A stretch of DNA of 64,000 nt. Origin: Croceicoccus sp. (lineage in GTDB: Bacteria; Pseudomonadota; Alphaproteobacteria; Sphingomonadales; Sphingomonadaceae). The stretch spans positions 186,001 to 250,000 of the forward strand of contig NZMY01000002.1 in assembly GCA_002694745.1 (NCBI GenBank), given 5' to 3'. Numbering within the stretch: position 1 is the stretch's first letter; every line of letters begins with the position of its first letter. Positions 39,882 to 47,992 of the stretch are shown here, piece by piece. Under the pieces are notes generated by a model, which worked only from the letters and a program-made list of their open reading frames with translations, was not told the origin of the DNA and did not search any database. The translations under genes and the position numbers were made by a program.

Positions 39882-40774
39882 CGGTCCTTGCCCTTCCCGC
39901 CCTCTGCGTCGGCGTCGGGATCGTTCTTGTCGACTTCGGTCGCGCCCTCGGTATCGGCGGTGCGGCCTTCACGGCGCGGCTGCCCTTCCCGGCTTTCGGT
40001 CGGTTCGGGCGCGTCGGTCGCGGGGCCGCCCTCGTCGAGGTCGGGCGAACCGGGGCTTTCCGTTTCCGCCGCCTTGGCGTCGGTCTTCGCACCCGCGCCC
40101 GTGTCCTTGGGGCTTTCGGTCGTCTTCGGCTCGTCCACCTTGGGAGGAGCGGGATGCTCTGCCGCCTTCTCGTCACCCGGCAGCACGTAATCCGCGCCTT
40201 CCCACGGGCTCATGAAGTCAAAGCTGCGGAAGTCCTGCGCCAGTTCGACCGGCTGATAGACGACGCGCTTCTCATCCTCGGAATAGCGCAGCTCGACATG
40301 GCCGGTCAGCGGGAAGTCCTTGCGAAAAGGATGCCCTTCGAACCCATAGTCGGTGAGGATGCGGCGCAGATCGGTGTTGCCCGCGAACAGCACCCCGTAC
40401 ATATCGAAGACCTCGCGCTCCAGCCATCCGGCGACCGGCCAGATGTCGGTCACGGTCGGCACCGGCTTGGCCTCGTCGGTGCTGGTCTTGACGATGATGC
40501 GGTGGTTCTTCGTGAGCGAGAGGAGGCAATAGCACACCTCGAAACGCTCTGGCCGCGACGGATAGTCGACGCCCGCGATTTCCATCAGCTGCTGGTAATC
40601 GTGATCGTCGCGCAGCACGCGCAGCGCGGCGTTGAGCTGCGAACGCTCGACCACCAGGAACACTTCGCCGTGCTCCTCATGCGCGCTGACCAGCATGGAG
40701 CCGAGCGCGGAAGCGAGCGCGTCCTTCACGCCGGTGTTGGGCGCGAATTTGGGAGCGGAATGAACGACGGCCAT
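39878..40774 (-). CDS. nuoC: NADH-quinone oxidoreductase subunit C with long acidic tail
   Basis: 30-kDa peripheral subunit. The ATG at 40774 (TGATG with nuoB) gives 298 residues. The core (1-200) is standard: [12 protein letters not shown], the signature [12 protein letters not shown] and [20 protein letters not shown]. Residues 201-298 are a low-complexity tail rich in Glu, Asp, Lys, Pro, Ala and Gly with no resemblance to the NuoC core. The track ORF start at 40948 lies inside nuoB and is not used. Confidence 0.96.
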   Translation of the reverse strand: MAVVHSAPKFAPNTGVKDALASALGSMLVSAHEEHGEVFLVVERSQLNAALRVLRDDHDYQQLMEIAGVDYPSRPERFEVCYCLLSLTKNHRIIVKTSTDEAKPVPTVTDIWPVAGWLEREVFDMYGVLFAGNTDLRRILTDYGFEGHPFRKDFPLTGHVELRYSEDEKRVVYQPVELAQDFRSFDFMSPWEGADYVLPGDEKAAEHPAPPKVDEPKTTESPKDTGAGAKTDAKAAETESPGSPDLDEGGPATDAPEPTESREGQPRREGRTADTEGATEVDKNDPDADAEGGKGKDR

Positions 40775-41424
40775 CAGCGCCTCACCGTGCCTTCGCGGCG
40801 GATCTTGCGCTGAAGCTGCATCACGCCATACAGCAGCGCCTCTGCGGTCGGGGGACAGCCAGGGACGTAAATGTCGACGGGCACGATCCGGTCGCAGCCA
40901 CGCACCACCGAATAGGAATAGTGGTAATAGCCGCCGCCATTGGCGCACGATCCCATGCTGATCACATATTTGGGATCGGACATCTGGTCATAGACCTTGC
41001 GCAGTGCCGGAGCCATCTTGTTGCACAGCGTCCCCGCCACGATCATCACGTCGGACTGGCGCGGCGAAGCGCGCGGCGCGACGCCGAAACGCTCCATGTC
41101 ATAGCGCGGCATGTTGACGTGGATCATCTCGACCGCGCAGCATGCGAGGCCGAAGGTCATCCACCACAGCGAACCGGTCCGCGCCCACTGGAACAGTTCT
41201 TCCGTGCTGGTCAGCAGGAAGCCCTTGTCGTTGACCTCGGTCGAGAGCGCATTGAAATAGTCGGAATCCGGCTGGCGCAGTTCGCCCGGCTGGGCCGCGG
41301 GATGCAGAGCCGGATTATGCGCCGCGCCCGACACCGTTGTCCCCGGCGGGTTCGGAGTTCGCGGCGTGGTCGCGGCTGCGCGGGCAGCCTCGGCCGGCGA
41401 TACGGATGTGTCGTTCACTCCCAT
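40774..41424 (-). CDS. nuoB: NADH-quinone oxidoreductase subunit B
   Basis: PSST subunit that holds cluster N2, the last electron carrier before quinone. From ATG 41424 it has 216 residues, about 30 longer than many NuoB because of a Pro/Ala/Thr-rich lead (residues 1-50). The N2 ligands are in [26 protein letters not shown] and [14 protein letters not shown]. The start lies within the last codons of nuoA, a 10-base overlap. Confidence 0.97.
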   Translation of the reverse strand: MGVNDTSVSPAEAARAAATTPRTPNPPGTTVSGAAHNPALHPAAQPGELRQPDSDYFNALSTEVNDKGFLLTSTEELFQWARTGSLWWMTFGLACCAVEMIHVNMPRYDMERFGVAPRASPRQSDVMIVAGTLCNKMAPALRKVYDQMSDPKYVISMGSCANGGGYYHYSYSVVRGCDRIVPVDIYVPGCPPTAEALLYGVMQLQRKIRREGTVRR

Positions 41425-41789
41425 TCGAGAGCTCCCTTCTTCCAGGCATAGGCAAAGCCGACGATCAGTTCGAACAGGAACACCATCATCGTGATCCAGC
41501 CCGGCCATCCAGTCAGGTCCAGGCTGACCGCCCAGGGAAACAGGAATGCCGCCTCAAGGTCGAAGATGATGAACAGGATCGCCACCAGATAGAATCGCAC
41601 GTCGAACTGGCTGCGCGGATCCTCGAACGCAGGGAAGCCGCACTCGTACTCCGAGAGCTTTTCCGCATCGGGATTATGCGAACCCGTCAGGCGCGACACA
41701 CCCATCGGCAGGAAGACGAACAGGGCGGAAAGCCCCAGCGCGATCACCAGGAAGATGAAGATCGGCAGATATTGTGACAGGTCGACCAA
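41415..41789 (-). CDS. nuoA: NADH-quinone oxidoreductase subunit A
   Basis: Three-helix membrane subunit and first gene of the operon. The 124 residues include the quinone-loop segment [36 protein letters not shown], diagnostic for NuoA. The start codon is TTG at 41789 behind AGAGAGGG. The 128 bp upstream hold the operon promoter, which I cannot place with confidence. Confidence 0.97.
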   Translation of the reverse strand: MVDLSQYLPIFIFLVIALGLSALFVFLPMGVSRLTGSHNPDAEKLSEYECGFPAFEDPRSQFDVRFYLVAILFIIFDLEAAFLFPWAVSLDLTGWPGWITMMVFLFELIVGFAYAWKKGALEWE

Positions 41790-41917
41790 AAGGCCCTCTC
41801 TGGCTGCATGCCGCGATAACGGACTTCAAGCTTTGCGGATACATCGCACCCGCGAAATGCGCCCTAGGCAAGGCCGCGCCGCTGCGCAAGGGGGCTGAAT
41901 GTATGTAGCAGGTCGGC

Positions 41918-42739
41918 TCAGGGTGTCAGAAGTGAAAATCCTGCAAATGTTACGGCAATCGTTGCAACCGAAATCATCGTGCCAAGCGGCAGCGCCCCTG
42001 CGGAATCGTCGCTGCGAAGGGAATTGTCAGGCCCGGATCCTGCGTTGCCGCGGACCATCGACAGCAGGGCAAGCCCGATTCCCAGGACCGCCGCCAGCAA
42101 CAGAATAAAACAAACGCCGGTCGGTCCAACCCATAATCCGGCCGCCCCCATCAGCGGGGGATCGGCGCTTCCCATCCCGTCGCGGCCGCGGATCGCGCGA
42201 AAGGCCAGCGCGGGCGCGGCGAGCAGGACATAACCGAGGCCCCCGCCCGCCAGCTGCCGAAGTACGAGCGTCTCCGCAGGTAGATCATGCGCAATTGCCA
42301 GCAGGGGCAGGATCGCGGCACTGACGGCCAGCAGGGCGATTCCCGTCGGCAGCAGGTGAAAGGCGCGCCAGTCGGACAGGCCAAGCACCAGCAATTGCCA
42401 GCCCAGCAGCGCCGCGACGACCGCCTGCGCCGGCGAGGCCATTGCGAGCCATGCCCCCAATCCGATGCCGGCGCCCAGAATTTCGGCTGCGGGCTGAAGC
42501 CGGTCGATGCGCGAGCCGCAAGTCCTGCATCGCCCCCGCAAGGCAGTGAAGGACAGGATCGGCACCAGATCGATGATCGACAGCGTGCGGCCACAGCCAT
42601 CGCAGCGCGACCGGCCGGTCACCACGCTCTCCCCTCGTCCGATCCGTATAGCGGCTGCGCCCGCAAAGCTGCCGACCACCGCCCCGATCAGGGCCAGCAG
42701 GACGGGCAGCAGCCAGCCGAAGCCCGGGGCCGCGATCAG
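41918..42739 (-). CDS. Prepilin peptidase (A24 family, GspO/PilD type)
   Basis: Inner-membrane aspartic protease that removes prepilin leader peptides and usually N-methylates the new end. Visible parts: first helix with GAVVGSFAGAAAIRIGRGE, the cytoplasmic zinc motif CDGCG...CRTCG, first catalytic Asp in GLSDWRAFHLLP, and second Asp in GMGSADPPLMGAAGLWVG, where the usual Lys after DP is Pro. The start is unresolved. No ATG, GTG or TTG gives a natural N-terminus, and I place it at the CTG that overlaps the SH3 gene stop (273 residues); ATG 42826 would give 302 residues and a 91-base overlap. No pilin or type II secretion gene is in the window. Confidence 0.82.
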   Translation of the reverse strand: MIAAPGFGWLLPVLLALIGAVVGSFAGAAAIRIGRGESVVTGRSRCDGCGRTLSIIDLVPILSFTALRGRCRTCGSRIDRLQPAAEILGAGIGLGAWLAMASPAQAVVAALLGWQLLVLGLSDWRAFHLLPTGIALLAVSAAILPLLAIAHDLPAETLVLRQLAGGGLGYVLLAAPALAFRAIRGRDGMGSADPPLMGAAGLWVGPTGVCFILLLAAVLGIGLALLSMVRGNAGSGPDNSLRSDDSAGALPLGTMISVATIAVTFAGFSLLTP

Positions 42740-43227
42740 GGCTCTCCCGGTCCCCAGAGCCGGTTTTCGGGCACCCAGCCTTCCTGCAATGGTCCCTCCC
42801 GCTCGCCAACGGCAAAGCGGCACCATCCATCCGAACAATCGCCGAGCCAGCCGGTGACGCCGGGCTCGACCTGCCAGAGCAGCTTGGCACCATCGTCCGG
42901 CATGGCGCGCATCATGACATTGTCGTCGCCGGTAACGATGGCGGTCCGCTCTCGGCTGAGGAAGCGGGAGACCAGCCATCCGCGCGTGCCGTCGGGATCC
43001 TCGACCAGCCGCCAGCCCGACAGGCGGCGGACCACTTTCAGCGGCAGGCCCTTGCGCTGATACACCCAGACGATCCGGTAGCTGCCGCCGGGACCCACGC
43101 GCATGTTCGCCTTGTCGGTGGTGAGCGATGCCCAATAGGGCACTTCGTCCGTATCCTGCGCCGCGGCTGGCATCGCCATGAACGCCAGCAGGACGAGCGA
43201 TATCCCCATGACGAGGATGCGCGCCAT
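42736..43227 (-). CDS. Secreted SH3-domain protein
   Basis: Starting at ATG 43227 gives 163 residues with a clean signal peptide (ARILVMGISLVLLAFMAMPAAAQD, cut after about residue 24). Two bacterial SH3-like repeats follow: KANMRVGPGGSYRIVWVYQRKG...RGWLVSRFL, and NVMMRAMPDDGAKLLWQVEPGV...GWVPENRLWG. Such proteins bind cell-wall or other periplasmic ligands; the exact role is unknown. Upstream in-frame ATGs exist (43269 and 43341), but the latter lies in a tandem repeat and none has a ribosome site. The end overlaps the prepilin peptidase. Confidence 0.8.
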   Translation of the reverse strand: MARILVMGISLVLLAFMAMPAAAQDTDEVPYWASLTTDKANMRVGPGGSYRIVWVYQRKGLPLKVVRRLSGWRLVEDPDGTRGWLVSRFLSRERTAIVTGDDNVMMRAMPDDGAKLLWQVEPGVTGWLGDCSDGWCRFAVGEREGPLQEGWVPENRLWGPGEP

Positions 43228-43322
43228 GCCGGTCGGACGATTGGCCGCTGGTGTCGGGACAGAATGCATGTGCAGCGCATAGACCCGCGCGGGTTTCGCG
43301 CCAAGATCCGTTCCCTCGCAAC

Positions 43323-43352
43323 CCACATCGAAAACGGCCACATCGAAAACGG
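43323..43352. repeat. Perfect 15-bp tandem duplication upstream of the SH3 gene
   Basis: CCACATCGAAAACGG occurs twice head to tail (43323-43337 and 43338-43352) in the divergent region between the SH3 gene and the dehydrogenase. Its length keeps frame, so the track ORF simply reads through it. Confidence 0.9.
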
Positions 43353-43428
43353 ATATCGCGGCGGAACATCCGTTCGCGCGGGCATCTTCTGTTGACCATG
43401 CCCCCCTGCCCGGCGTAGCGCCGCAGCC

Positions 43429-44478
43429 ATGGCAGACAGCATTCCCGAGGCAGCCGATCCGATGTCAGACCCCGCGATTGCAGCCACGAGGCGAATAGAG
43501 GGCAAGCCGCAAGTCTTCGTCACCCGCCGCCTGATGCCGGTCGTCGAACAGCGCATGGGCGAATTGTTCGATGCGCGGCTGAACGGCGACGATCATCCTT
43601 TGTCGCGGGATGAACTGGCCGAGGCGATGGCGACATGCGACGTGCTGGTTCCCACCGTCACCGACGAAATCGACAAGGCGCTGATCGACGTTGCGGGCGA
43701 CCGTCTGCGCCTGATCGCCAATTTCGGTGCCGGAACCGACCACATCGACCTTGCCGCCGCCCGCGCGCGCCGCATAATCGTCACCAATACGCCCAGCGTC
43801 TTTACCGACGACACGGCGGATCTGACGATGGCTCTGCTGATCGGCGTTATGCGCCGCATGCGCGAGGGGACGCGCATCGTGCGCCACGGCGAATGGAAAG
43901 GCTGGGGACCGACCGGCATGCTTGGCCGTTCGCTGGGCGGGAAGACATTGGGCATCATCGGCATGGGGCGCATCGGACAGGCGGTGGCCCACCGCGCCCG
44001 CGCCTTCGGCATGCAGATCATCTATCACAATCGCCGCCGCCTTCCCGAATCGGTCGAACGCATGCTGGGCGCGGAATTTGCCGCCGATGTCGACGATTTG
44101 CTGGCGAAATGCGACATCGCGACCCTGCATTGCCCAAGCACCGCCTCTACCCACCATCTGATCGACGCGCGCCGCATCGCGCTGATGAAGGACGGCGCGG
44201 TGATCGTGAACACGGGCCGCGGCGAGCTGATCGATCAGGAAGCGATGATCGCCGCGCTGGAAAGCGGGCATCTGTGGGGCGCAGGCCTCGACGTCTATCC
44301 GGAAGAGCCGGTGGTCGATCCGCGCCTCATCGCGCACCCCTATGTCATCACCCAGCCCCATATCGGCAGCGCGACCGAGGAAGGCCGCACCGCCGCGGGC
44401 GTGAAGATCATCGCGAATATCCGCAGCTGGGTCGACGGCCACAGCCCGCCCGACCGCGTGATCGAGGGCTATGCCTGA
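43429..44478 (+). CDS. D-isomer specific 2-hydroxyacid dehydrogenase (glyoxylate reductase-like)
   Basis: NAD(P)-dependent oxidoreductase acting on a small 2-oxoacid; sequence features are closest to glyoxylate/hydroxypyruvate reductase, but the substrate is not certain. The 349 residues contain the nucleotide loop GIIGMGRIGQAVAHRARAFGM, FGAGTDHIDLAAARARRI, and the catalytic Arg (NTGRGELID), Glu (DVYPEEP) and His (TQPHIGSAT). NRRRLPE after the second strand suggests NADP preference, an inference. An alternative start is ATG 43462. Divergent from the SH3 gene. Confidence 0.92.
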   Translation: MADSIPEAADPMSDPAIAATRRIEGKPQVFVTRRLMPVVEQRMGELFDARLNGDDHPLSRDELAEAMATCDVLVPTVTDEIDKALIDVAGDRLRLIANFGAGTDHIDLAAARARRIIVTNTPSVFTDDTADLTMALLIGVMRRMREGTRIVRHGEWKGWGPTGMLGRSLGGKTLGIIGMGRIGQAVAHRARAFGMQIIYHNRRRLPESVERMLGAEFAADVDDLLAKCDIATLHCPSTASTHHLIDARRIALMKDGAVIVNTGRGELIDQEAMIAALESGHLWGAGLDVYPEEPVVDPRLIAHPYVITQPHIGSATEEGRTAAGVKIIANIRSWVDGHSPPDRVIEGYA

Positions 44479-44644
44479 CAGGGCCGTGCGCTGAACGGCG
44501 CGCATTGCTGCGGGTCGAATTTTTCCCGATTCCGAACCCGGTTTTCGGCACCGCAAGTCGATTCGCGGCAATCCATCTTGCACCGCGCGGGCAAAACTTT
44601 CACAGGGGCGGCCGGAATTGAACACGAACTGCAAAGGTATTCCC

Positions 44645-45364
44645 ATGCGCCCATCCGGCCGCGCCGCCGATCAAATGCGGACCATCTCGATCGAGACCGG
44701 CTTTACCAGGCATGCCGAGGGATCGGTCCTCGTCAGCTTTGGCGAGACCAAGGTCCTTTGCACCGCCAGCGTCGAGGAGCGCGTGCCGCCCTTCCTGCGC
44801 GGCAAAGGCGAAGGCTGGGTGACGGGCGAATATTCGATGCTGCCCCGCGCCACCCACACCCGCGGCAGCCGCGAGGCGGCCAAGGGCAAGCAGTCGGGCC
44901 GCACGCAGGAAATCCAGCGGCTGATCGGCCGCTCGCTGCGTTCGGTCACCGATATGAAGAAGCTGGGCGAGCGGCAGATCACCCTCGATTGCGACGTGAT
45001 CCAGGCCGATGGCGGCACGCGCACGGCTTCGATCAGCGGCGCGTGGGTCGCGCTGCGTCTGGCGGTTCAGGGCCTGATGAAATCGGGTGCGATCAAGGAC
45101 GATCCGCTGACCCGCAAGGTCGCGGCCGTTTCCTGCGGCATCTATAACGGCACGCCGGTGCTCGACCTCGACTATCTGGAGGATTCCAGCGCCGACGCCG
45201 ATGCCAATTTTGTGCTGATCGAGGGCGGACACATCGCGGAGGTGCAGGCCACCGCCGAAGGCGCGACCTATGACGAGGAACAGCTGCTTCGCCTTCTGCG
45301 CCTCGCCCGCACCGGCTGCGACGAGATCTTCCGCGCACAGGCGGCGGCGGTCGCCGGCGCATGA
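44645..45364 (+). CDS. rph: Ribonuclease PH
   Basis: Phosphorolytic 3'-to-5' exonuclease that trims tRNA precursors. From ATG 44645, after AAAGG, it has 239 residues, the standard length; the track ORF adds nine. Conserved stretches: [53 protein letters not shown] and [16 protein letters not shown]. It overlaps rdgB by four bases, a common pairing. Confidence 0.97.
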   Translation: MRPSGRAADQMRTISIETGFTRHAEGSVLVSFGETKVLCTASVEERVPPFLRGKGEGWVTGEYSMLPRATHTRGSREAAKGKQSGRTQEIQRLIGRSLRSVTDMKKLGERQITLDCDVIQADGGTRTASISGAWVALRLAVQGLMKSGAIKDDPLTRKVAAVSCGIYNGTPVLDLDYLEDSSADADANFVLIEGGHIAEVQATAEGATYDEEQLLRLLRLARTGCDEIFRAQAAAVAGA

Positions 45365-45996
45365 ACGAAACGCCTCGCCTCGGTTCCGGTTCACTGGTCA
45401 TCGCCACCCATAATGCGGGCAAGCTGAAAGAGATTTCGGCCCTGCTCGCGCCCTATGGGATGAACTGCCTGTCGGCGGGTTCGCTGGGCCTGCCCGAACC
45501 GGCCGAGACGGGGAAGACCTTTGCCGAAAACGCGCTGATCAAGGCGCGCGCGGCGGCAGAGGCGTCGCAGATCGTGGCGCTGGCGGACGATAGCGGGCTG
45601 TCGGTCGATTCGCTCGGCGGCAGGCCCGGCGTCTACACCGCCGACTGGGCCGAGCGGCAATGGTTCGAAGGCGATCCGGGCCGCGACTGGTACATGGCCA
45701 TGGGCAAGGTTGAAGGCCTTCTGGCGCAGCAGGGTCCGGATGTGGACCGCAGCGCGCACTTCTCGTGCACGCTCGCGATTGCGTGGCCCGATGGACGGCA
45801 TGCCATCTATGAAGGGCGGATCGACGGTTCCCTGACATGGCCGCCGCGCGGCACCTTGGGGTTCGGTTACGATCCCGTGTTCGTACCCACCGGCCGCGAG
45901 CAGACCTTCGCGGAAATCGACCCGGACGAAAAACATGCGATCAGCCACCGTGCCGATGCGTTCAGGAAACTGGTCGCCGAACAGTTCGGCGTCTGA
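45361..45996 (+). CDS. rdgB: dITP/XTP pyrophosphatase
   Basis: House-cleaning enzyme that hydrolyses deaminated purine nucleotides (dITP, XTP) so they are not built into DNA or RNA. The 211 residues begin after a short lead with [34 protein letters not shown] and [23 protein letters not shown] are the active-site motifs, followed by [13 protein letters not shown] and [11 protein letters not shown]. The start overlaps rph (ATGA). Confidence 0.97.
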   Translation: MNETPRLGSGSLVIATHNAGKLKEISALLAPYGMNCLSAGSLGLPEPAETGKTFAENALIKARAAAEASQIVALADDSGLSVDSLGGRPGVYTADWAERQWFEGDPGRDWYMAMGKVEGLLAQQGPDVDRSAHFSCTLAIAWPDGRHAIYEGRIDGSLTWPPRGTLGFGYDPVFVPTGREQTFAEIDPDEKHAISHRADAFRKLVAEQFGV

Positions 45997-46031
45997 ATCG
46001 CCTGTTTGCAGGTACTTGGCCATCGCGGGCG

Positions 46032-46075
46032 ACTTTTGAAGGCAGCGATCATCGCGGTCGCTGGTAGCCAAAAGT
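46032..46075 (+). terminator. Imperfect hairpin downstream of rdgB, possible terminator
   Basis: ACTTTTG (46032-46038) pairs with CAAAAGT (46069-46075), and inside it CAGCGA (46043-46048) pairs with TCGCTG (46058-46063), with a nine-base loop. No T-run follows, so a Rho-independent terminator is not assured; it could also be an operator or an RNA element. Confidence 0.35.
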
Positions 46076-46172
46076 GCCCTGTCCGATCCTCGCCGGGACC
46101 CGCGCGTTAAGGAAATCTCAATAACCGCACCCGCACTATTCCCGTCAGAAATCTCGTGCTCAGGAGATTTGC

Positions 46173-46532
46173 GTGGGTCGTCACAACATCACTCCAATCA
46201 TCGACCAGCAGGCCATCAAGGCGCGCTGCCGGTATCGCATGGGAACGGGCATGTCGTTCCCCGCCAATCTCGTCGAACTGACGCGCGAAGGCGCGCGGAT
46301 CGAGGGGATTTCCCGCCAACTTGGTCCGCGCGACAGGCTGACGATTTCGTTCGGCGGCCTGTCCGCCATCGACGCCGAAGTGCAATGGATCGAGCGCGGG
46401 CAGTCGGCACATCTGCGCTTTCTCAACCCGCTCTATCCCGCGGTTCATACCTTCGTGATCGCGCGCCTGCGCGGGGCCCATTTCGAAGTGCGCCTGCCCA
46501 AGCCGAAACCGGTCGTACGGGCCTGCTGCTGA
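46173..46532 (+). CDS. PilZ-domain protein
   Basis: A 119-residue protein that is one PilZ domain. The first half of the c-di-GMP motif (RxxxR) appears as RCRYR; the second ([D/N]xSxxG) is only approximate as VELTREGARIEG, with Glu and Thr at the key positions, so nucleotide binding may be weak or lost. The GTG start follows CAGGAGA. The 176 bp upstream hold the rdgB hairpin and a TTAA-N7-TCAA pattern at 46107. Stand-alone gene. Confidence 0.82.
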   Translation: MGRHNITPIIDQQAIKARCRYRMGTGMSFPANLVELTREGARIEGISRQLGPRDRLTISFGGLSAIDAEVQWIERGQSAHLRFLNPLYPAVHTFVIARLRGAHFEVRLPKPKPVVRACC

Positions 46533-46620
46533 CCGTTCGATTGCCTGCCCGGCTGGAACCGCACGACTGCATTTGTTAGGACGCGCCGGTTTTCACAGAT
46601 CGTAAAGGCGGGTCGATCCG

Positions 46621-47352
46621 ATGTGCGTTGCCGCAGTGGCATGGGATTGCCATCCCGATCTCTTGTTGGTCGCAGTCGCCAACCGTGACGAGTTCCACGC
46701 CCGCCCCGCCGTACCCCTGGAGGAATGGAGCGACGATCCCGGCGTACTTGCGGGCCGCGACCTGCGCAGCGGCGGGACCTGGCTGGGCGTATCGCGTCAG
46801 GGGCAGTTCGCACTTCTTACCAATTTTCGCGATCCCGACGGGTTTGCGGAAGGCAGGCCGTCTCGCGGCAGCGTCGTCACCGATCTTCTAAAGGGCCGCG
46901 AACCTGCTGGATTATCGGCAATGAACCCGCTGAACGCGTTTCATGCGACACCGCACGACGCGTATTTCCTGACAAATTACCCCGGCCCGCAATACGCAAA
47001 GCTTGATGGCGGAATCCACGGCCTGTCCAACGGCGCCTTTGACAAACCCTGGCCCAAGACGCGGCAATTGGGGACGGCACTCGGGGCATGGCTGAAGGGC
47101 GAAACCGGTGATGTCGAACCGCTCTTTGCCGCGCTGCGTTCCGAAACACCGCGAGCCGACGAGCCGGCCCCGCTTCATGCGCCGGAACCGGGCTATGCGC
47201 CGATCTTCATTTCCAATCCGACCTATGGAACCCGCTGCAGCACGGTCGTCACCATCGCGCGCGACGGAACCGGCATGATCGCGGAACGCAGCTTCGATCC
47301 GCAAGCGCGGCCCGTGGGCGAGCGCCGCCTTGCCTTTGCCTGGCCGGTCTAG
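46621..47352 (+). CDS. NRDE (TANGO2-like) family protein
   Basis: The name comes from the motif NRDE, seen here as AVANRDEFHARPAVPLEEW. The 243 residues start MCVAAVAWD, with Cys2 where Ntn-type hydrolases have their nucleophile; GRDLRSGGTWLGVSRQGQFALLTNFRD and the closing GTRCSTVVTIARDG are typical. Eukaryotic TANGO2 is linked to heme and lipid handling; the bacterial function is not established. hemW lies two genes on, but on this evidence that is only a coincidence of position. Confidence 0.92.
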   Translation: MCVAAVAWDCHPDLLLVAVANRDEFHARPAVPLEEWSDDPGVLAGRDLRSGGTWLGVSRQGQFALLTNFRDPDGFAEGRPSRGSVVTDLLKGREPAGLSAMNPLNAFHATPHDAYFLTNYPGPQYAKLDGGIHGLSNGAFDKPWPKTRQLGTALGAWLKGETGDVEPLFAALRSETPRADEPAPLHAPEPGYAPIFISNPTYGTRCSTVVTIARDGTGMIAERSFDPQARPVGERRLAFAWPV

Positions 47353-47353
47353 A

Positions 47354-47932
47354 TTACAGCACCTTCTGCCCCATCGTATTGCCCGCCGGCCAGTACCGGC
47401 AGACCAGCCAGTCCTGCCCGCCGCCCGGCGCGACCGCGCAGCCGACTTTCTGGGTGCCGCGCCAGATCAGCTGCGTGTAATGCCCGACATCGCGCCATTG
47501 TCCGGTGGTGGAGACATCGGGAAAGGTCCCGCGCCGGAAATGGCGCTTTTCGTCGACGAAAGTGCCGATCATCTCCTCCGCGGTGTAATAGCCCTTGGTG
47601 CCGCGCCACAGGTTCTCCCCCGCTCCGCGCCGTGCGGCGTGGTCGGCATGGGTCATGCGCTGCTGGCGGGCGATCTCCTCGGCCCAGTCCTGCGCATCGG
47701 CGGCAAGCTGCGCGTCCCACGCAAGGGGCGGCACGCCGACGCGCCGGCGCTCCTCGTTATGGCGGTCGAGCAATCTTTGTGCGAAACTGCCCGAAGGCAC
47801 GCTGTCGATCCGGGGATATTTGCTGGAATAGCCCCATTGCTGCTGCGCAATTGCGGGCGCCGCCAATGCCGCGGCCAGTGCGCCCATGACCATCACTGCC
47901 GTCGCTGCCTTGTGTTTCATCCATCCGTCCAT
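47354..47932 (-). CDS. Secreted CAP-domain (SCP/PR1) protein
   Basis: A 192-residue protein with a signal peptide (start MDGWMKHK; cleavage near APAIAQQQ) and a full CAP domain: RLLDRHNEERRRVGVPPLAWDAQLAADAQDWAEEIA, the HADH and GENLWRG segments, and GHYTQLIWRGTQKVGCAVA with VCRYWPAGN. The conserved His and Glu residues of the CAP cavity are visible. Bacterial CAP proteins are extracellular and mostly of unknown function. ATG 47920 is an equally good start; the track ORF is longer without support. Convergent with the NRDE gene. Confidence 0.9.
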   Translation of the reverse strand: MDGWMKHKAATAVMVMGALAAALAAPAIAQQQWGYSSKYPRIDSVPSGSFAQRLLDRHNEERRRVGVPPLAWDAQLAADAQDWAEEIARQQRMTHADHAARRGAGENLWRGTKGYYTAEEMIGTFVDEKRHFRRGTFPDVSTTGQWRDVGHYTQLIWRGTQKVGCAVAPGGGQDWLVCRYWPAGNTMGQKVL

Positions 47933-47992
47933 GTGCACCAATCTTGCCGCCAAGCTTGACTCCGGGCGCTGAACAGGTGCTGAAACGCGGCC

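Noticed and set aside
42740-43399. Long N-terminal part of the prepilin peptidase ORF (as a possible fusion)
   Set aside because: It overlaps the SH3 gene in another frame and is shadow-like; the SH3 frame has a signal peptide and two clear domains.
44479-44644. Heat-shock (CIRCE) element before rph, where hrcA often lies in related genomes
   Set aside because: No TTAGCACTC-type inverted repeat is present and hrcA is not adjacent.
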